A DNA stretch of 5,659 nt from the NCBI GenBank assembly GCA_023436825.1, contig JAEZHS010000607.1, positions 1-5,659 on the forward strand. The letters run 5' to 3'. The DNA comes from Pseudomonadota bacterium (GTDB taxonomy: Bacteria > Pseudomonadota > Alphaproteobacteria > Reyranellales > Reyranellaceae). Both the position numbers and the translations under genes were made by a program. Under the pieces are notes generated by a model, which saw only the letters and a program-made list of their open reading frames with translations, had not been told where the DNA came from and did not search any database. Shown in pieces: positions 5,636 through 5,659 of this stretch (positions are counted from its first letter, which is position 1; each line of letters starts with the position of its first letter).

Positions 5636-5659
5636 ATGAGCATCAACGATGGGGCTCAT
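5636..5659. repeat. Inverted repeat cut by the right window edge
   Basis: ATGAGC (5636-5641) and GCTCAT (5654-5659) are complementary 6-bp arms around a 12-base loop. The second arm ends exactly at the window edge, so the symmetry may continue outside. If it does, the bases after 5659 should read GACCCCACC, the complement of the sequence before 5636. Confidence 0.45.

Larger units (their letters stand above)
5570..5659 (-). other. Open frame from the edge ending on the korA start
   Basis: A minus-strand frame is open for 29 codons from the window edge to a TGA at 5570-5572 that overlaps the korA GTG as GTGA. It reads through all the inverted repeats and ends R-D-P-Q-R-G-G-K-E. It may be the tail of an upstream gene or an accidental opening in GC-rich repeat DNA; 29 codons are too few to tell. 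No ribosome site can be assessed at the edge. Confidence 0.25.

Noticed and set aside
4995..5639. Plus-strand frame of 214 codons opposite the korA 5' end and through the palindromes.
   Set aside because: It is antisense to conserved KorA sequence and its end is translated repeat DNA; it has no recognisable domain.
1..5659. CRISPR arrays, tRNA or rRNA genes, insertion sequences, attachment sites.
   Set aside because: No repeat-spacer pattern, cloverleaf, transposase frame or flanking direct repeats were seen. The window is almost fully occupied by the genes listed, with no gene-free stretch above 300 bases.

Overview
This is a high-GC bacterial window whose gene content and codon usage look like an alphaproteobacterium, such as a Rhizobiales or Rhodospirillales member. 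That placement is inferred from protein style and from a GC-rich intergenic palindromic repeat at the right edge. It was not tested by a search.

Layout from left to right. (1) At the left edge on the minus strand lies tctB, the small membrane subunit of a tripartite tricarboxylate transporter. The 64 bases beyond it may hold the start of the large subunit tctA. (2) Upstream of tctB on the same strand is a gene of about 304-317 codons for a soluble protein that I do not recognise; it may contain an internal duplication. (3) Divergent from it on the plus strand is a complete P1-family (DmpA/BapA-like, S58) self-cleaving aminopeptidase. The short gap between the two holds a LysR-type-looking palindrome. 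(4) Tail to tail with the peptidase, with only one base between the stop codons, is a minus-strand operon korA-korB. It encodes a two-subunit 2-oxoacid:ferredoxin oxidoreductase with a fused gamma-alpha subunit and a ThDP/[4Fe-4S] beta subunit. The two genes overlap by ATGA. (5) Upstream of korA, at the right edge, is a cluster of GC-rich inverted repeats. A perfect 14-bp-arm hairpin contains the Shine-Dalgarno sequence of korA.

How the genes work together. KorA and KorB form one enzyme that converts a 2-oxoacid (probably 2-oxoglutarate) and CoA to an acyl-CoA and CO2, reducing ferredoxin. TctB belongs to a carboxylate uptake system, so a link to organic-acid metabolism is plausible but not shown. 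The peptidase and the unknown protein have no evident metabolic connection to them.

Most of the window is ordinary metabolic DNA and I found no clear new system. The points most worth a second look are the hairpin-sequestered ribosome site of korA combined with an open frame running into its GTG start, the similar hairpin at tctB, the operator-like palindrome in the divergent promoter region, and the unrecognised protein.
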